NCBI GenBank assembly: GCA_903903735.1
Contig: CAIUZV010000267.1
Span: forward strand, 16,440-80,439
DNA: 64,000 bases
Direction: 5' to 3'
Origin: an uncultured beta proteobacterium
GTDB taxonomy: Bacteria; Pseudomonadota; Gammaproteobacteria; Burkholderiales; Burkholderiaceae_B
The notes under the pieces were generated by a model, which worked only from the letters and a program-made list of their open reading frames with translations, did not search any database and had not been told where the DNA came from. Below are positions 46,953-56,268 of this stretch, piece by piece. Each line of letters opens with the position of its first letter. The stretch's first letter is position 1. The translations under genes were made by a program, and so were the position numbers.

Positions 46953-48384
46953 AAGCGTCGCTCTTAACCCTCATCTTGAAACAGCAGGTGAACTTGCGCT
47001 TCGATTTCGTGACGAGGGGCATGAAGTTAGTTTCACTTGGTTGGGTGACGACTTACCATGGTCCGACTGGTGTCTCCCGGCAGTTGCTCGGTTGCTCGGA
47101 TGCTCACTAGAACGACGGGTGCGGCGATTTATGGGCTTGCTGGGACAAGAGGGGATCGTTGTTTACAATCAAGTGACTCCAAACGATGGGCGGCTTGGAC
47201 GTGCCCTGATGTGGGCTGCAGATTTTCGCGGTGATACCGAGGCGCTGAAAAATTATCGCTTGGATTCGGCAAGGCTCGGGATGGGGGCTGTTTCGTCATT
47301 GATCTCTCTTCATGGAGACAGTCGATACCGCGCCGACCTGAATCAGGAAGAGGTGCATCAATGTCTTGCAGCAGCGGCTCTGGTGTACGAGCGCGCTCGG
47401 TCGGTAATTGAGTGGGTAAGGCCAGACGTTGTTGTAACCTTTAACGGAAGGTTCGCAACATCCAAACCAATTGTTGCCGCGGCAGAGGACTTTGGCATTC
47501 GGACGTTGCGTCATGAGCGAGGCAGCAACTTCCAGCGTTACGAAATTTTTGAAGACTCGGTGCATAGTTACGCTTACAGGCGTCAACGTATCCGGGACCT
47601 TTGGTCATCCACACCTCATGAGGAGCGTACGCGGAATGGACATAAATTTTTCGAGCGCCGTCGTTGCGGGGACGGAATTGGATGGTATTCATTTACTGAC
47701 CATCAACAGCGTGGTATGGTCCCCGCGAAACTTGAAGGTGTGAGACGTGTTGTCTATTTCTCTTCCAGCGACGATGAATATGCAGCTACGACCGATAAGT
47801 GCGAGTCTGGTCCTTGGTCAGATCAATTGGCGGCAGTGAAGGCGTTAATTCGATCGATCGATGCTGTTTTAGGCATAGAGCTTATAGTACGTATCCATCC
47901 ACATCTTAGCAAGAAATCTATTTTCGAACGGGCTCGCTGGATGAGGCTAGCAGGAGTCAATGTAAAGGTGATTGCCCCCGATGACCCTGTCGATTCCTAC
48001 GCGTTGCTAGACTCTGCAGATGTGATCTTTTCCTTTGGATCGACCATAGGAATGGAGGCAGCTTATTGGGGGAAACCCTCTGTGCTTTTGGCTCCCTGTT
48101 TATATTCGGACTCGCCGGCTGTAATTTGCCCGAAAAGCGATTCGGATGTTCAAGCGTTACTGTCTTCTTCGGACCGACTTATGCCTCCATCGCGAGAGCA
48201 GTGTCTTCCTTATGGTAACTACTTCCTCAGCTACGGTACTTCATTCAAATTCTATAAGCCAACGTCGCTGTCGGAGGGGGAATTTATTGGGGATCGCTTG
48301 GGCTGGGACCCAGCGCCGGTGTACTGGTTGCGCAAACAAGGCCTAGGAAGATTTTATAGGAGCTTGGTAAAAAAATGGATCTGA
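46933..48384 (+). CDS. Putative capsule-type glycosyltransferase (tandem paralogue 2)
   Basis: The 483-residue protein is related to the previous one. It has '[17 protein letters not shown]', '[13 protein letters not shown]' and '[35 protein letters not shown]' in the same order. The N-terminal half carries '[38 protein letters not shown]'. It probably adds a sugar to the lipid-linked unit. It overlaps its neighbour by 20 bases and the UDP-xylose synthase gene by 10, so all three are tightly coupled. It has no G tract, unlike its paralogue. Confidence 0.7.
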   Translation: MHYLIAESVALNPHLETAGELALRFRDEGHEVSFTWLGDDLPWSDWCLPAVARLLGCSLERRVRRFMGLLGQEGIVVYNQVTPNDGRLGRALMWAADFRGDTEALKNYRLDSARLGMGAVSSLISLHGDSRYRADLNQEEVHQCLAAAALVYERARSVIEWVRPDVVVTFNGRFATSKPIVAAAEDFGIRTLRHERGSNFQRYEIFEDSVHSYAYRRQRIRDLWSSTPHEERTRNGHKFFERRRCGDGIGWYSFTDHQQRGMVPAKLEGVRRVVYFSSSDDEYAATTDKCESGPWSDQLAAVKALIRSIDAVLGIELIVRIHPHLSKKSIFERARWMRLAGVNVKVIAPDDPVDSYALLDSADVIFSFGSTIGMEAAYWGKPSVLLAPCLYSDSPAVICPKSDSDVQALLSSSDRLMPPSREQCLPYGNYFLSYGTSFKFYKPTSLSEGEFIGDRLGWDPAPVYWLRKQGLGRFYRSLVKKWI

Positions 48385-49319
48385 AACGTGTCTTGGTGAC
48401 GGGTGGGGCAGGGTTCCTGGGGTCGCATTTATGCGAACGTCTCTTGGCGGAAGGGCAGGAGGTGCTATGCGCCGATAACTTCTTTACAGGGCGGCGCAAC
48501 AATGTCGCGCACCTGTTGGGGAATCCCCGGTTTGAGCTAATGCGGCATGACGTGACATTTCCCCTCTATGTCGAGGTGGACCATATCTATAACCTTGCTT
48601 GCCCAGCGAGCCCAGTTCACTATCAGTTTGATCCAGTCCAGACTACCAAAACCAGTGTCCATGGTGCAATCAATATGCTGGGCTTGGCCAAACGTTTGCG
48701 GGCACGAATTCTTCAGGCGAGCACTTCGGAGGTTTATGGAGATCCGGAAGTGCATCCTCAGACAGAGGCTTACTGGGGGCGCGTCAATCCAATTGGCCCC
48801 AGATCTTGCTATGACGAAGGCAAGCGCTGTGCCGAGACGCTTTTCTTTGACTACCACCGTCAGCATGATCTAGATATCAAGGTTGTGCGTATTTTTAACA
48901 CCTACGGCCCCAGAATGCATCCCAACGATGGCCGAGTTGTGAGCAACTTTATTGTGCAGGCCCTTAAGGGGCAGGACATCACCATTTACGGTGACGGCAG
49001 TCAGACCCGCAGCTTTTGTTTTGTCGATGATTTAATTGAATTCTTTGTTCGGTTCATGAATACCGAAAAGGGAGTTACTGGACCTGTGAATGCAGGCAAC
49101 CCTAGCGAGTTCACGATGTTGGAGTTGGCAGAAATGGTGCTGAGCATCGTCGGCGGCAAGTCCAAGATCGTATATCGCCCATTGCCGCAAGACGACCCGA
49201 AACAGCGTCAGCCAAATATAGGCTTAGCTAAAGAAATGACGGGGTGGCAGCCGAAAGTCGATTTAATGGATGGCTTGAAAGAGACGGTTGCATATTTCAA
49301 ATGTCAGTTTTCAGTGTAA
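48375..49319 (+). CDS. UDP-glucuronate decarboxylase (UDP-xylose synthase)
   Basis: The 314-residue SDR enzyme converts UDP-glucuronate to UDP-xylose. It has '[34 protein letters not shown]', '[27 protein letters not shown]', catalytic 'RSCYDEGKR' and '[21 protein letters not shown]', all hallmarks of the family. Its substrate comes from ugd at 32445. UDP-xylose implies xylose, or a sugar derived from it, in the glycan. Confidence 0.93.
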   Translation: MDLKRVLVTGGAGFLGSHLCERLLAEGQEVLCADNFFTGRRNNVAHLLGNPRFELMRHDVTFPLYVEVDHIYNLACPASPVHYQFDPVQTTKTSVHGAINMLGLAKRLRARILQASTSEVYGDPEVHPQTEAYWGRVNPIGPRSCYDEGKRCAETLFFDYHRQHDLDIKVVRIFNTYGPRMHPNDGRVVSNFIVQALKGQDITIYGDGSQTRSFCFVDDLIEFFVRFMNTEKGVTGPVNAGNPSEFTMLELAEMVLSIVGGKSKIVYRPLPQDDPKQRQPNIGLAKEMTGWQPKVDLMDGLKETVAYFKCQFSV

Positions 49320-49332
49320 TTTCTGACAGAAG

Positions 49333-50577
49333 ATGAAGTATTTCGAGGGCATGAGATTGTTCGCCAAAATGGGTCTTCGGCAGCTTGTGATATCTAAATT
49401 TCACAACCTTAGAGCTAACTCCGAGATGCCGTCATTTTTTGAATTTTCATTTGTAGGTTGGGCTACTGCTTCGATCTTTTTTTCTTTTGTGCCGGGTAAG
49501 GAGATTGTTGCCTATTGGGCGATGTTGGGATGTTTTCTGACTTTTTTGGTGTGGGAATGGCCGCATAATAAGCAGTTAGACCGGATTGTGCCGACGATCC
49601 TGATAGCGATCCTGATTCCGCTTGGTTTGCATCTGCTGATTGGGCTTGCCCAAGTAGCGCATCGTTTTTATGAGGTTACTATCGTCGGAGTATTTGAGAA
49701 TGCTAATGTTAGAGGGCATATTTCAATCGGCGTCAAGAATTTGTCTATTGCTTGTACCTTTTGTGCTGTTCTTGGCCACCAGATTACAAAATATTATGTG
49801 CGTCATCGCAGATTTGGTCTCGTGATCATTGCCTTGTCAGTGAGTATGCTCGGGCTCTTAAATTCATTAATTGGAATATTCTCCTATTTTATATTTATCA
49901 CTTTTGAAATAATTGGGAATTGCTGGAGGCAGAAATCCGTTTCCAATATTGGAGCAGCTACAATATTAAAATCTATTCCCAATGAATTGGTTGTGGGCAC
50001 ATTTGCTTTGCTGCTGACATTTCCGATTTCTGGTGGGCTTGAACGTGTTCAGCAGCTGCCATCAAGCTTGATGGCCATAGAGCAAAAAGAAACATACCAA
50101 TCATGGGTTGAGCCGACGAAGTTTTATTCTGAGTTCTGTTCAAATGAGTGCGAAGTAAATGCGTCGGTTTATTACCGGGGGGCATGGGCAATTTTCGGGT
50201 TGCAAACGATTGTAGAGAATCCGATGGGCTTGGGAAACGTCGAAGAGCCTCTGAAAGCGGCTCTTCGAAAGAAGTACCCCATGGTTTCTGACAGTAGTCT
50301 GCCGAACGACTTTCATAGTGAGTTAATTGGCTTTGGTGTGCGTTACGGTATTGTGATGTTATTAGTTGTTTTAGCGATCAGTATGTGGATGTATGCACGT
50401 CTATTTTTGAAGTCTCGTGATAGTGATTCTGCCCATCTCGCATTAGGTTTCTTAGTCATCATCTTCACAAGACTAGCATTAGATTCGATTGGCATGGGGG
50501 GCGTTTCTGTAGCGTTATTGTTGTTACTTCTTCTGTCCATTATTTCAATAAAGTTCGAGGGCTTTCGGGGAGTCTAA
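49333..50577 (+). CDS. Wzy-like O-antigen/polysaccharide polymerase
   Basis: The 414-residue membrane protein has about ten hydrophobic helices and a large periplasm-type loop near residues 240-330. This loop holds 'GLQTIVENPMGLGNVEEP' and 'LPNDFHSELIGFGVRYGI', similar to the Wzy_C motif region of O-antigen polymerases and ligases (H in 'DFHSELI'). It would join repeat units in the periplasm. The gene is AT-rich, as is usual for Wzy. A WaaL-type ligase is an alternative. Confidence 0.65.
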   Translation: MKYFEGMRLFAKMGLRQLVISKFHNLRANSEMPSFFEFSFVGWATASIFFSFVPGKEIVAYWAMLGCFLTFLVWEWPHNKQLDRIVPTILIAILIPLGLHLLIGLAQVAHRFYEVTIVGVFENANVRGHISIGVKNLSIACTFCAVLGHQITKYYVRHRRFGLVIIALSVSMLGLLNSLIGIFSYFIFITFEIIGNCWRQKSVSNIGAATILKSIPNELVVGTFALLLTFPISGGLERVQQLPSSLMAIEQKETYQSWVEPTKFYSEFCSNECEVNASVYYRGAWAIFGLQTIVENPMGLGNVEEPLKAALRKKYPMVSDSSLPNDFHSELIGFGVRYGIVMLLVVLAISMWMYARLFLKSRDSDSAHLALGFLVIIFTRLALDSIGMGGVSVALLLLLLLSIISIKFEGFRGV

Positions 50578-51633
50578 GTGGCTACTAAACGTATATTGCT
50601 ACTCTCTAATCTACCGACGCCCTATCAACTTGACTATCTTGAACAGTTGTCACAGCTAGCAGAGGTTCGGGCAGTATTTTTGTCATCCAGCGAAGCAAAC
50701 AGGGACTGGACGTTGTCATCTCGAGCATGGATGCGTGTCCTGAAAGACGGTGACATAGTTACGAAATGGAACGAACTCTTGCCGGAGCTTGCCGAGTTCA
50801 AACCGAGTCATGTCATTGTCGGTGGCTATCGACTGCCTTTAGCAAACCGGCTGAAGTTGTACTGCTGGCAAAACAGCGTCCAGTACTACTACTGGCTTGA
50901 GAAGCCTTTACCAGCAGAGGGTATACGTGCAATCCTGCGTTCATTGGTTTGGCGTGTGACACTACCTTTTTCTGATGGCGTGCTCTGCATCGGTAGTGAG
51001 GCTGTCCAAGCTTACGGGAAGTATGCTCATAAGACGTTCAATCTGCCATATTCAATTGATATTTCCCGCTATCGCGTTAGAGAACCCCGTATGCCGGAAG
51101 GTGTCCTGCGCTGTCTTTTTGTGGGGCAATATATTGAGCGGAAGGGCGTTCGCGAGTTGCTTGAAGCATTCGCGTCTATCTCACCTGGAGTCGCAGAACT
51201 GACGATGGTTGGCTCGGGAGACTTGCTTCCATTGGTTGAAAAATTTGCCGGACGTAACGCGAATATTCGCAACCGGGGTTTTGTCGAGCCTGCGGCTCTG
51301 GCGGAACTATTTGCTGCACATGATGTGTTTGTGCTTCCGTCCCGGCATGACGGATGGGCGGTAGTGGTGGCTGAGGCCATGGCGGCCGCGCTTCCCGTCG
51401 TAGGGACCCATATGACAGGCGCTTTTGTTGACCTCGTGGCGCCTAATGGATGTGGAAAAGAATGTGAGGTTGATGCTGAGACGATCCGTGTCTCCATTGA
51501 GGCGTATGCGGCGCATCCAGAATCCGTCTTGAGTGATGGATTGCTCGCGCGGCAGGTGTTAATGACTTCGCCAGCCGAAGCTGGAAACGCGGCGCGGTTG
51601 CTTATGCATATGCTGGAGCGCCAAAGTAATTAA
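50578..51633 (+). CDS. Glycosyltransferase family 4
   Basis: The 351-residue protein (GTG start directly after the polymerase stop) has a GT-B fold: 'ILLLSNLPTPYQLDYLEQL' at the N-terminus. The GT4 core is 'RCLFVGQYIERKGVRELLEAFASI', 'LTMVGSGDLLPLVEKFAG' and the EX7E motif region 'VLPSRHDGWAVVVAEAMAAALPVVGT'. It transfers an NDP-sugar with retention. The acceptor is unknown. A possible small-ORF remnant lies between it and the next glycosyltransferase. Confidence 0.85.
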   Translation: MATKRILLLSNLPTPYQLDYLEQLSQLAEVRAVFLSSSEANRDWTLSSRAWMRVLKDGDIVTKWNELLPELAEFKPSHVIVGGYRLPLANRLKLYCWQNSVQYYYWLEKPLPAEGIRAILRSLVWRVTLPFSDGVLCIGSEAVQAYGKYAHKTFNLPYSIDISRYRVREPRMPEGVLRCLFVGQYIERKGVRELLEAFASISPGVAELTMVGSGDLLPLVEKFAGRNANIRNRGFVEPAALAELFAAHDVFVLPSRHDGWAVVVAEAMAAALPVVGTHMTGAFVDLVAPNGCGKECEVDAETIRVSIEAYAAHPESVLSDGLLARQVLMTSPAEAGNAARLLMHMLERQSN

Positions 51634-51736
51634 AGTCACCTTTCCGCGCAATCTCAAGAGCCGTTATCACGGCCGGTTAGCGGAATTTGCGGCAAAGCGA
51701 AGTGAGTTCAATGTTTTTATTTGCGAGGTCAGATAA
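51626..51736 (+). pseudogene. Possible gene remnant between two glycosyltransferases
   Basis: A reading frame with no usual start runs to TAA 51734-51736 and encodes 'FPRNLKSRYHGRLAEFAAKR', with composition like a real protein. It is in the +1 frame of the upstream glycosyltransferase end. It could be a remnant, the old C-terminus after a frameshift, or chance. Confidence 0.25.
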
Positions 51737-51739
51737 TCC

Positions 51740-52927
51740 GTGATTGATGGTGTTCCTTTGCATCTGGCCATCGATGCCAGCAACATCCGTCAGGGTGGTG
51801 GCATCACACATCTATCGCAGATGTTGGCGGCAGCTGAGCCACTCGCTGCGGGAATAAGCCAAGTCACGGTTTGGGCACCGCGCTCCACAGTGGATCAACT
51901 ACCTGTCCGGCCGTGGCTGACAATAACATCACCGCCCTGGATTGAAGGGGGATTGCCGCGTCGCGTGCTGGGGCAGCAAATCCTCCTTAAACGAGAGATT
52001 TTTCGCAGAGGCTGTGATGTTCTGTTCTCTCCTGGTGGAACGATTCCAATAAGGCGGGGTATTCCAGTAGTAACAATGTCTCAGAATCTTCTGCCATTTG
52101 AACCGTTTGAGGCTGCGCGTTTCGGGCGTTGGAGCCCCATGCGCCTCAAAATGTGGCTGTTACGGCGTGCTCAGTCGTGTTCTTTTCGTGCTGCCGACGG
52201 CATGATCTTCCTCACACAATATGCACAGGAGACTGTTTGCCGGTGGATTGGTGGGGTCGAGGAGCGGTCGGTGACGATCCCACATGGCATAGAGCGGCGA
52301 TTTTCATTGTCTCCTCGCCGTTCACGGCCAACGGTTGAGTTGTCCGTGGAAGAGCCGTTTAAGCTCCTCTATGTCTCAATATTGATGCCTTACAAGCATC
52401 AGGTCGAAGTTGCTCGAGCCATCAGCGACTTGCGCGGTGAAGGATATGCCGTCCAGGCTCGATTTCTGGGGGGCGACTGGGGTCACTACGGCAGAGAATT
52501 TCGTGAAACCCTGCGACAACTTGATCCCGCAGGCGAGTACCTCGAATGGCCCGGCAGCACACCATATGACAGACTGCATAATGAATACGGCGTAGCGGAT
52601 GCCTTCGTGTTTGCGTCAAGTTGCGAAAACCTTCCGAATATCCTAATCGAGGCTATGGCGGCTGGATTACCAATTGCTTGCTCGGATCGGGGACCGATGC
52701 CGGAGGTGTTGGGTAATGCGGGGATTTATTTTGATCCTGTTCATAAAGATTCCATTGCGAATGCTCTACGCAGGCTTATTGATGATGCAGGTCTGCGCGA
52801 GCAAATGGCGGCTAGCGCGTGGCGGAAAAGCAATCTCTATTCATGGGAACGTTGTGCCCGCGAGACGCTGGCCTATGTTGCGGCTGTTGCGCGCAGAGCA
52901 AGAATGTTTAAGGAGACTCGGAAATGA
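51740..52927 (+). CDS. Glycosyltransferase family 4
   Basis: The 395-residue protein (GTG start, GAGG upstream) begins 'LAIDASNIRQGGGITHLSQML', where the GGG loop binds the acceptor side in GT4 enzymes. The core shows 'KLLYVSILMPYKHQVEVARAISDL' and 'ADAFVFASSCENLPNILIEAMAAGLPIACSD', with the EX7E-type donor-binding site. It adds one sugar of the repeat unit. Six bases separate it from the wbjB-like gene. Confidence 0.85.
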   Translation: MIDGVPLHLAIDASNIRQGGGITHLSQMLAAAEPLAAGISQVTVWAPRSTVDQLPVRPWLTITSPPWIEGGLPRRVLGQQILLKREIFRRGCDVLFSPGGTIPIRRGIPVVTMSQNLLPFEPFEAARFGRWSPMRLKMWLLRRAQSCSFRAADGMIFLTQYAQETVCRWIGGVEERSVTIPHGIERRFSLSPRRSRPTVELSVEEPFKLLYVSILMPYKHQVEVARAISDLRGEGYAVQARFLGGDWGHYGREFRETLRQLDPAGEYLEWPGSTPYDRLHNEYGVADAFVFASSCENLPNILIEAMAAGLPIACSDRGPMPEVLGNAGIYFDPVHKDSIANALRRLIDDAGLREQMAASAWRKSNLYSWERCARETLAYVAAVARRARMFKETRK

Positions 52928-52933
52928 GCAAAC

Positions 52934-53971
52934 ATGTTCAATAGCAAGATACTTTTGATTACGGGTGGCACTGGATCATTCGGAAATGCGGTGTTGAGGC
53001 GATTTCTCCGGTCTGACCTGAGCGAGATTCGTATCTTTAGCCGCGACGAGAAGAAACAGGATGACCTGCGTAAGCGGTACACAGACCCCAAGCTCAAGTT
53101 TTATATTGGGGATGTGCGCGATCAGCGCAGTGTGGCAGCCGCAATGCGGGGTGTGGACTACGTCTTCCATGCCGCAGCCCTCAAGCAGGTACCCTCATGC
53201 GAGTTCCATCCCATGGAGGCCGTGCGCACCAACGTGCTGGGGACCGAGAACGTGCTGGAGGCGGCCATCGCGGCCCGCATCAAGCGCGTGGTCTGCCTGA
53301 GCACGGACAAGGCCGTCTACCCCATCAATGCCATGGGCATCAGCAAGGCCATGATGGAGAAAGTCATGGTCGCCACCAGCCGCAACTTGGAGGGTACGGT
53401 CATCTGCGGTACGCGCTACGGCAACGTGATGGCGTCACGAGGTTCGGTGATACCGCTGTTCGTGGACCAGGTGCTGGCGGGCAAGCCCATCACCGTGACC
53501 GATCCGGGCATGACGCGCTTCATGATGACGCTGGAAGATGCGGTGGACCTGGTGCTTTACGCCTTCGAGAACGGCCGCAACGGTGACATCTTCGTGCAGA
53601 AGGCACCGGCGGCCACGGTGAGCGTACTGACGCAGGCCCTGCTGGAACTGCTGGGGCACACGGGGCATGCCGTGCACGAAATCGGCACGCGGCACGGCGA
53701 AAAACTTTTTGAGACCCTGCTCAGCCGAGAGGAAATGGCTTGCGCCGAGGACCTGCGCGGCTACTACCGCGTGCCGCCGGACAGCCGCGACCTTAACTAC
53801 GCCAAGTTCGTGGAAGTGGGCGAGCGCCGCCTGACCCAGAGCTCCCACGGCGAAGACTACAACTCGCACAACACCACGCGCCTAGACGTGGCCGGCATGA
53901 AGGCCCTGCTGCTCAAGCTGGACTTCATGCACCGCATCATGCGCGGCGAACCCGCTGTCGCGGAGGACTGA
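52934..53971 (+). CDS. wbjB: UDP-GlcNAc 4,6-dehydratase/5-epimerase (CapE/FnlA/WbjB)
   Basis: The 345-residue enzyme starts the UDP-L-FucNAc pathway from UDP-GlcNAc. It has 'LITGGTGSFGNAVLRRFL', 'HAAALKQVPSCEFHPMEAVRTNVLG' and 'STDKAVYPINAMGISKAMMEK', in which Met replaces the usual Tyr of YxxxK. This replacement is normal for CapE. The late 'RHGEKLFETLLSREE' is also typical. It is followed by wbjC- and wbjD-like genes, as in P. aeruginosa O11 and S. aureus type 5/8 capsule loci. Confidence 0.93.
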   Translation: MFNSKILLITGGTGSFGNAVLRRFLRSDLSEIRIFSRDEKKQDDLRKRYTDPKLKFYIGDVRDQRSVAAAMRGVDYVFHAAALKQVPSCEFHPMEAVRTNVLGTENVLEAAIAARIKRVVCLSTDKAVYPINAMGISKAMMEKVMVATSRNLEGTVICGTRYGNVMASRGSVIPLFVDQVLAGKPITVTDPGMTRFMMTLEDAVDLVLYAFENGRNGDIFVQKAPAATVSVLTQALLELLGHTGHAVHEIGTRHGEKLFETLLSREEMACAEDLRGYYRVPPDSRDLNYAKFVEVGERRLTQSSHGEDYNSHNTTRLDVAGMKALLLKLDFMHRIMRGEPAVAED

Positions 53972-53975
53972 TGTC

Positions 53976-55097
53976 ATGAAGGTGCTGATTACCGGGGCTA
54001 ACGGTTTTGTAGGCAAGAACCTGCAGTTGCGCTTGAGCGAGCGTAAGGACGTGCAAGTCGTCTATTTCACTCGCGAGCACGGGGTGCAGCAGCTGCCCAG
54101 CCTTTTGCATGGCGTGGATTTCGTTTTCCACCTGGCGGGCGTGAATCGGCCGGATGACCTCGGCGAGTTCACAGTCGGCAACGTCGATCTGACGCGTGCG
54201 TTGTGCGGCGCGGTGGTCGATGCGGCGCGTGCCGGTGGTCGCCGGATCCCCATTCTCTACACCTCCTCGACGCAGGCCGCGCTGGACAACCTCTACGGCC
54301 GCAGCAAGCGCGGGGCCGAGACCGCACTGCGTACGGCCGATCCCTTGGTGTCTGCCCATATATTCCGGCTGCCCAATGTGTTCGGCAAATGGTGCCGGCC
54401 CAACTACAACTCCGCCGTGGCCACCTTCTGCCACAACATCGCGCGCGGCCTGCCCATCCAGATCAACGATCCGAAGGCTGTAGTGACCCTGGTCTACGTG
54501 GACGACGTGATAGAGCGTTTCCTGCAGCTGATGGACGGCGCCGATGTGGCCGTCGGCGCGGACGGTTTCGAGACCGTCGCACCGCAGTACACTGTGACGG
54601 TGGGTGAGCTGGTGCGGCAGCTGGAGTCCTTCCGTGACAGTCGGACTACGCTCATGACGGATCGCGTGGGGACAGGTTGGCTCCGTGCGCTGTATTCGAC
54701 CTATGTAAGTTATCTGCCGGTCGAGTCCTTTGAATATGAGGTACCCCGCCACTCGGACCCGCGCGGCGTTTTCGTGGAGATGCTCAAGACGCAGGACAGC
54801 GGCCAGTTCTCCTATTTCACGGCGCACCCGGGCGTGACCCGGGGTGGCCACTACCATCACAGCAAGACGGAAAAGTTTCTGGTCATTCAGGGCGAGGCGA
54901 AGTTCCGTTTCCGCCATATGCAGAGCGGGAAGGTGCACGAGCTGACGACTCGCGGCGAGGCGCCACGCATCGTCGAGACCGTGCCAGGCTGGACGCACGA
55001 CATCACCAATGTCGGCCAGGGCGAGATGGTGGTGATGCTGTGGGCTAACGAAGTGTTCGACCGTGCACGGCCCGATACCTATGCGTGCCCGGTCTGA
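53976..55097 (+). CDS. wbjC: Bifunctional SDR-cupin reductase/epimerase (CapF/FnlB/WbjC)
   Basis: The 373-residue protein has an N-terminal SDR domain ('ITGANGFVGKNLQLRL', catalytic 'YGRSK') and a C-terminal cupin (from about residue 250). The cupin has metal ligands in 'GGHYHHSKTEKFLVIQGEAKFRF'. This two-domain plan is that of CapF, which epimerises C3 and reduces the 4-keto group to UDP-L-talose-NAc type products. It lies 4 bp after wbjB and before wbjD. Confidence 0.93.
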   Translation: MKVLITGANGFVGKNLQLRLSERKDVQVVYFTREHGVQQLPSLLHGVDFVFHLAGVNRPDDLGEFTVGNVDLTRALCGAVVDAARAGGRRIPILYTSSTQAALDNLYGRSKRGAETALRTADPLVSAHIFRLPNVFGKWCRPNYNSAVATFCHNIARGLPIQINDPKAVVTLVYVDDVIERFLQLMDGADVAVGADGFETVAPQYTVTVGELVRQLESFRDSRTTLMTDRVGTGWLRALYSTYVSYLPVESFEYEVPRHSDPRGVFVEMLKTQDSGQFSYFTAHPGVTRGGHYHHSKTEKFLVIQGEAKFRFRHMQSGKVHELTTRGEAPRIVETVPGWTHDITNVGQGEMVVMLWANEVFDRARPDTYACPV

Positions 55098-55118
55098 GTT
55101 CTAAAGGAAAGGGCGCGC

Positions 55119-56261
55119 ATGTTACTGAAGAAACTCAAGGTTATGACGGTGGTGGGTACTCGACCTGAGATCATCCGTTTGTCACGCGTGTTGGCCCGGC
55201 TGGATGAGCACTGCGAGCACGTACTGGTGCACACTGGCCAGAACTACGACTACGAACTCAACCAAGTATTCTTCGACAATCTGGGCCTGCGCAAGCCTGA
55301 TCACTTCCTGGACAGTGCGACCAACTCGTCAGGCGCCGCGCAGACCATCGGCAACCTGATTACAGCGGTCGACCGAGTTTTGGAGAAAGAGCAGCCCGAA
55401 GCCATGCTGGTGCTGGGTGACACCAACAGTTGCTTGTCGGTGATTCCTGCCAAGCGGCGCAAGGTACCGATTTTCCACATGGAGGCAGGCAACCGCTGCT
55501 TTGACCAGCGTGTGCCCGAGGAGACCAACCGCCGTATTGTCGATCACACGGCGGATATCAACCTCACGTACAGCACCATTGCCCGCGATTACCTGCTGCG
55601 CGAAGGCTTGCCGTCCGACCAGGTCATCAAGACTGGTAGTCCCATGTACGAGGTGCTGCACCACTACCTGCCGCATATCCAGGCGTCAAACGCCTTGAAC
55701 CGCCTGGGATTGCAGTCCGAACAGTACTTTGTGGTGAGCGCCCACCGTGAAGAGAACATCGAATCTGACAAGTCGTTCACCAAACTGGCGGCGGTGTTGA
55801 ACGCGGTGGCTGAAGACCATGGTTTGCCGGTGGTGGTGTCTACCCACCCGCGCACACAGAAGCGGGTGGGCGCCACCGGTGCCCAGTTCCATCCCCTGGT
55901 GCGACTAATGAAGCCAATGGGTTTTCACGACTACGTAAACCTGCAAATGCAGGCCAAGGCGGTGTTGTCTGACAGCGGCACGATAAACGAGGAATCGTCC
56001 ATCCTAAACTTTCCGGCGCTCAACTTGCGCGAAGCCCACGAGCGCCCCGAAGGCATGGAAGAAGCCGCCGTGATGATGGTGGGATTGGAGGTGGAGCGCG
56101 TCCGGCAAGGGCTGGCCATTCTGGCCACCCAGTCCCGAGGCGCAAACCGCAGCCTGCGCCAGGTGGCTGACTACAGCATGCCCAATGTGAGCGAGAAGGT
56201 GGTGCGCATCATCCACAGCTACACGGATTATGTGAATCGGGTGGTGTGGAAGAAATACTGA
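55119..56261 (+). CDS. wbjD: UDP-N-acetyl 2-epimerase (CapG/FnlC/WbjD, WecB family)
   Basis: The 380-residue enzyme belongs to the non-hydrolysing UDP-GlcNAc 2-epimerases: 'VMTVVGTRPEIIRLSRVLARL', 'HTGQNYDYELNQVFF', 'VLGDTNSCLSVIPAKRRKVPIFHMEAGNRCFDQRVPEETNR' and 'VVSAHREENIES'. In this cassette it should form UDP-L-FucNAc as the last step. It follows wbjC by 21 bp. Confidence 0.92.
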   Translation: MLLKKLKVMTVVGTRPEIIRLSRVLARLDEHCEHVLVHTGQNYDYELNQVFFDNLGLRKPDHFLDSATNSSGAAQTIGNLITAVDRVLEKEQPEAMLVLGDTNSCLSVIPAKRRKVPIFHMEAGNRCFDQRVPEETNRRIVDHTADINLTYSTIARDYLLREGLPSDQVIKTGSPMYEVLHHYLPHIQASNALNRLGLQSEQYFVVSAHREENIESDKSFTKLAAVLNAVAEDHGLPVVVSTHPRTQKRVGATGAQFHPLVRLMKPMGFHDYVNLQMQAKAVLSDSGTINEESSILNFPALNLREAHERPEGMEEAAVMMVGLEVERVRQGLAILATQSRGANRSLRQVADYSMPNVSEKVVRIIHSYTDYVNRVVWKKY

Positions 56262-56268
56262 GGCGCAG

